Positions 41,053 through 43,719 of a stretch of 43,719 bases of DNA are shown piece after piece. This stretch comes from Bryobacterales bacterium (lineage in GTDB: Bacteria > Acidobacteriota > Terriglobia > Bryobacterales > UBA6623). Within the stretch, counting starts at the first letter, position 1. Each line of letters begins with the position of its first letter. The notes beneath the pieces were generated by a model. The model was not told where the DNA came from. It worked only from the letters and a program-made list of their open reading frames with translations, and did not search any database. A program made the translations under genes and the position numbers. Location: NCBI GenBank assembly GCA_022824585.1, contig JAJDZN010000088.1:1-43719 (forward strand), in the 5' to 3' direction.

Positions 41053-41078
41053 CGCCGGACTGGCCTTGCCATCCGGCG
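41053..41078. terminator. Strong hairpin between convergent genes
   Basis: CGCCGGA (41053-41059) pairs with TCCGGCG (41072-41078), and inside it TGGC/GCCA (41061-41064/41068-41071) pairs around a CTT loop; only C41060 is bulged. This 11-bp stem sits between the convergent LRR and GMC genes, 2 bases beyond the GMC stop. No U-tract follows on either strand. Likely a shared transcript end. Confidence 0.5.
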
Positions 41079-41080
41079 GC

Positions 41081-42769
41081 CTATGCGAGTTCGCCTCGTT
41101 TCGCGGCCTCGACCAAGTACTCGGAGGCGCGCCGTGCGAGCGCCATCATGGTAAGCGTCGGGTTGACGCAGCCGATCGTGACGAAGGCGCCGCCGTCGGT
41201 GACGAACAGGTTCTTGACGTCATGGGCTTGGTTCCACTTGTTGAGCACTGACTTGCGCGGATCGTTTCCCATGCGCGCCGTGCCGACCTCATGGGTAGCA
41301 CCGCCGGGCCAGCGCGGTGTCGTGATCTTGCGAATGTCCTGGGCCCCGGCAGCCAGCAACATTTCTTCGCCGGCGTCGGCGGAGTAGTTGAACAGGCGCA
41401 TCTCGTTGTCGCTCCACGTCACGTTCATGTGCAGCGCCGGAATGCCCCAAGCGTCCTTGACGTGCGGATCGAGCTTGACGTAGTTCTCGTAGCGCGCCAG
41501 GCACTCCGACGAGGTTCCCAGGCTGAAGCGCCAGTAGGAGTCGGAATCGTGCACGGCGCGCTTGAAGTCTGCCCCGAAGCCGCGAATGGCCGCGATCGCG
41601 GCAGGCGAGCCGTAGCTGGAGCTGTTGCGCATCTGGGCGCCGAAGCCGCGGATCATGCCGTTGGTGTGGGGGCGCTCGACGTTCAGATAGCGCGGCAGAT
41701 AGAGTCCGTTCGGGCGCTGGGGCGGGCCGGCCCAGCGCTTGCTCTCCTTGACCGGCAGCACGCCCGAAACCCCTCCGTACATGTGGTCCATGACGTAGTG
41801 GCCCAGCGCGCCCGAGGAGTTGCAGAAGCCATCGCCTGAGTTCAGCAGGATGCGGGTCGATTCCAAGGTCGACGCCGAGAGCACCACGATCTTGGCGCGG
41901 ATCTTCCTCGGCGCGCGAGTCAGGCGATCGTAATAGGCCACGCCGTCGGCGAGTCCGGTGCCCTTGTCGGTAGTGACGTGGGAGACGACCGCGTCCGTCA
42001 GCACCTTGCAGTTACCCGACATCTCAGCGTCCGCAACGGTGGTCCAAACGCTGGAGAAGTACGAATGCGTGATGCAGCCATGCTCGCACGGGCCGCAGTA
42101 GTGGCATGGCTGGCGGCCGTTGAGAGGCTTGGTCAGGATCGCCGTGCGGCCGATGGTGACGTTCCGATCGAAGCGGGCGTTGACCTCGCGCGTGAAGTGC
42201 TCCTCGCCACAGGTCATCGCCATCGGCGGCTGCATGATGCTGTCGGGGAACTGCATCAGGCCGAGCGGTTCGCCGCTGATGCCGACATAGCGCTCGACGG
42301 TCTCGTAGTGCGGGACCATTTCCTCGTATGTCACAGGCCAGTTCTCGCCGTAGCCGTCGTGGCTGGCGGCTGAGAAGTCTAGCGGGGACAGGCGGTAGCT
42401 CTGGCGGGCCCAAGTCAGGGACCGCCCTCCAAGCTGGCGGCCGCGCGTCCACTGGAACGGTTTGTCCTGCGGATAGGTGTAGGGATTGCGGATGTCGTCG
42501 ACGAACCACTCGAAGTTCGACTCGCGGCAGGCGTACTTCATGCTCTGGATCGGACGGTTGCGAGCGATCTCGGGGGATTGGCCGCGGTACTTGAGGTCGT
42601 AGGGGCGCAGGTGTTCGGTGAACTCCGCTTCGGTTGTGCGGTGGCCGGCCTCAAGCAGGGCGACCTGCATGCCAGACTCGGCGAGCGTCTTGGCGACCCA
42701 GCCCCCCGTCGCGCCGGATCCGACGATAACGGCGTCGTAGATTTCGCGATCCTTGCTGATGATCTGCAT
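41081..42769 (-). CDS. GMC-type FAD oxidoreductase with cysteine cluster
   Basis: A 562-residue GMC-family protein. FAD-binding GSGATGG at 17-23, then EAGH, WTRGRQLGGRSLTWARQSYRLS, and the C-terminal THEVGTARMG and CVNPTLTMMALA. A C-x2-C-x2-C-x3-C cluster (Cys222, 225, 228, 232 in CHYCGPCEHGC) is of the type seen in the gluconate-2-dehydrogenase-like branch and may bind an iron-sulfur cluster. No Tat or Sec signal is visible at MQIISKDREI; start 42769 has AGGCGG upstream, and a start at 42829 adds 20 Arg-rich residues. The small gluconate-dehydrogenase subunit 3 often found beside such genes is absent. Likely oxidises a sugar or polyol alcohol. Confidence 0.9.
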   Translation of the reverse strand: MQIISKDREIYDAVIVGSGATGGWVAKTLAESGMQVALLEAGHRTTEAEFTEHLRPYDLKYRGQSPEIARNRPIQSMKYACRESNFEWFVDDIRNPYTYPQDKPFQWTRGRQLGGRSLTWARQSYRLSPLDFSAASHDGYGENWPVTYEEMVPHYETVERYVGISGEPLGLMQFPDSIMQPPMAMTCGEEHFTREVNARFDRNVTIGRTAILTKPLNGRQPCHYCGPCEHGCITHSYFSSVWTTVADAEMSGNCKVLTDAVVSHVTTDKGTGLADGVAYYDRLTRAPRKIRAKIVVLSASTLESTRILLNSGDGFCNSSGALGHYVMDHMYGGVSGVLPVKESKRWAGPPQRPNGLYLPRYLNVERPHTNGMIRGFGAQMRNSSSYGSPAAIAAIRGFGADFKRAVHDSDSYWRFSLGTSSECLARYENYVKLDPHVKDAWGIPALHMNVTWSDNEMRLFNYSADAGEEMLLAAGAQDIRKITTPRWPGGATHEVGTARMGNDPRKSVLNKWNQAHDVKNLFVTDGGAFVTIGCVNPTLTMMALARRASEYLVEAAKRGELA

Positions 42770-43284
42770 CAGGTTCCGCCTAGGGAATGGCCTTCGGGAA
42801 ACTCCTGTGCCACGGAACGCTCCGGCCAAGAGGCTGCGATGGACTGAACTGTTTCACGATGTACCAGCAGGCTCAGCGGACGACTTCGGGCCTGTGGAGC
42901 ACGATCTCAGCCAGCCTGCCCTACAGGATATCGGGCGGGTGACTGGCGTGCCGGCCGACTGGCGGCGTGCCTCTTCTGGGATTGGCGCGAGCAGGGCGGA
43001 CAGGGCCTCGTGAGCAGCCCTCCGGAGCCCCTTCGCCGAGCATCGCATCCTTGCCCTCTAGCGGTTCTCGGGATTCCTGCGGCAAATACCGTCGGCGAGA
43101 GATCTTTCAAGAGCTGCACTCGCTGTTCATTGCCGCAGCATTGGAATCGCGTAGTGGCTTGAAACCAAGTTGAGGCCGTTATTCCGGACCCTGATCTTCA
43201 GGCCGTGCTGGGTAGGGTCGCTGTCCCGAGGTCTCACCGATACGGATCTCGGTCACCGTCCGCTATTGCGCGGTGCCCCGTGTG
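42770..43284. other. Intergenic, no gene seen
   Basis: A 515-bp stretch between the GMC gene start and the HicB gene end. It should hold the GMC promoter. Short open frames on both strands lack any recognisable family or ribosome site. I saw no repeats or tRNA-like fold. Confidence 0.45.
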
Positions 43285-43713
43285 TCACGCCGAGCGGCTT
43301 TCGATTACGAGCCCCCGGCCGACCACTCGCAGGGCGTGGGTGAGATGGCCGATGCGCGAGTTGTTGCCCGGGTCGGTCAGACGGCCCACCGCCGCCGCAG
43401 ACAGGCCCAGCCGTTCGGCGAGGGCCCGCTTGCTGACGCCCTGCATCCGCATCGCGGTGTACAGCTCCAGCTTGGCCGCCGTCACCGGGTCCACGGCGAC
43501 GACCTCCTGACCGTCCAATGCCACGCCCGGAACCGGGATGGTTTTGCGGAGATTCACGTACATCGAAAGGGCCGTCGCCAGCGCGTCCCCGGCCAGCTCC
43601 AGCGCCTCGGCGCGGTCGTCCGCCCCGGTATTGGCTCCGGGCACGTCCGGGAAGGAAACGACGAACGCGCCGTCCTCGTCCCGTTCGATCCTGCATGGAT
43701 AGGCGTATCGCAT
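43285..43713 (-). CDS. hicB: HicB-family antitoxin
   Basis: A 142-residue protein. Residues 1-60 form the HicB partial RNase-H fold (YPCRIERDEDGAFVVSFPDVPGA, then the helix ALATALSMYV). Residues ~80-135 form a helix-turn-helix DNA-binding domain (KRALAERLGLSAAAVGRL). It would neutralise a HicA RNA-cleaving toxin and repress its own operon. The start lies 6 bases from the right end of the window, so hicA, normally just upstream, would be outside; no HicA-like gene lies downstream here. Confidence 0.9.
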   Translation of the reverse strand: MRYAYPCRIERDEDGAFVVSFPDVPGANTGADDRAEALELAGDALATALSMYVNLRKTIPVPGVALDGQEVVAVDPVTAAKLELYTAMRMQGVSKRALAERLGLSAAAVGRLTDPGNNSRIGHLTHALRVVGRGLVIESRSA

Positions 43714-43719
43714 TTCAGA

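Noticed and set aside
1..43719. CRISPR arrays, tRNA or rRNA genes, insertion sequences, prophage genes
   Set aside because: No repeated spacer pattern, cloverleaf, rRNA-like segment, transposase motif or phage protein was found on either strand by reading.

Overview
The window reads as a piece of chromosome from a GC-rich heterotrophic bacterium, most likely an Acidobacteriota (Bryobacterales/Solibacter-like) or a relative with a similar gene stock. This rests on gene content, not on a marker gene: a CarboxypepD-type (Oar-like) TonB receptor, a DUF1549/DUF1553 plus DUF1501 pair, DUF6152, DUF420, a DUF5060 glycosidase-like protein, a GMC oxidoreductase with a cysteine cluster and five formylglycine sulfatases. 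I see no rRNA, tRNA, CRISPR array, transposase or phage gene.

Layout. (1) 126-4346, minus strand: three overlapping genes in the order VTC-type polyphosphate polymerase, DUF4956 membrane protein, and a secreted protein with eight perfect EF-hand loops followed by a phosphohistidine domain and an ATP-binding (PPDK_N) domain in the order found in glucan water dikinase. This is the most unusual locus here. (2) 4684-7708, plus: rhodanese, a coupled small protein, a metallophosphoesterase, an ABC-2 permease without its ATPase, and DUF420. (3) 7716-11308, plus: a heterodimeric ABC exporter with one predicted degenerate ATP site. (4) 11386-12435: an orphan ribbon-helix-helix protein and a DUF6152 protein.

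(5) 12780-25412: a carbohydrate island. Three sulfatases and a Tat-exported Gfo/Idh/MocA-fold protein lie on the minus strand. Divergent from them are a DUF5060 glycosidase-like protein, an IolD-type hydrolase and a sodium:solute symporter, converging on an IolE-like isomerase/dehydratase. A plausible reading is desulfation and cleavage of a sulfated glycan outside the cytoplasm, then symport of a released inositol-like compound and partial inositol-pathway breakdown. No sulfatase maturase and no complete iol set is present. (6) 25544-37725: a small membrane protein, a fourth sulfatase, an NHL beta-propeller, a gamma-glutamyltransferase, the DUF1501 and DUF1549/1553 pair, and the large TonB-dependent receptor. 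(7) 37791-43713: a fifth sulfatase, a BrnT/BrnA toxin-antitoxin pair, a leucine-rich-repeat protein, the GMC oxidoreductase, and a HicB antitoxin cut off from its expected HicA partner by the window edge.

Many neighbouring genes overlap by 4-23 bases, so operons are tightly coupled. Three convergent junctions carry GC-rich hairpins without U-tracts. All functional calls are from sequence reading and family knowledge; no search was run.
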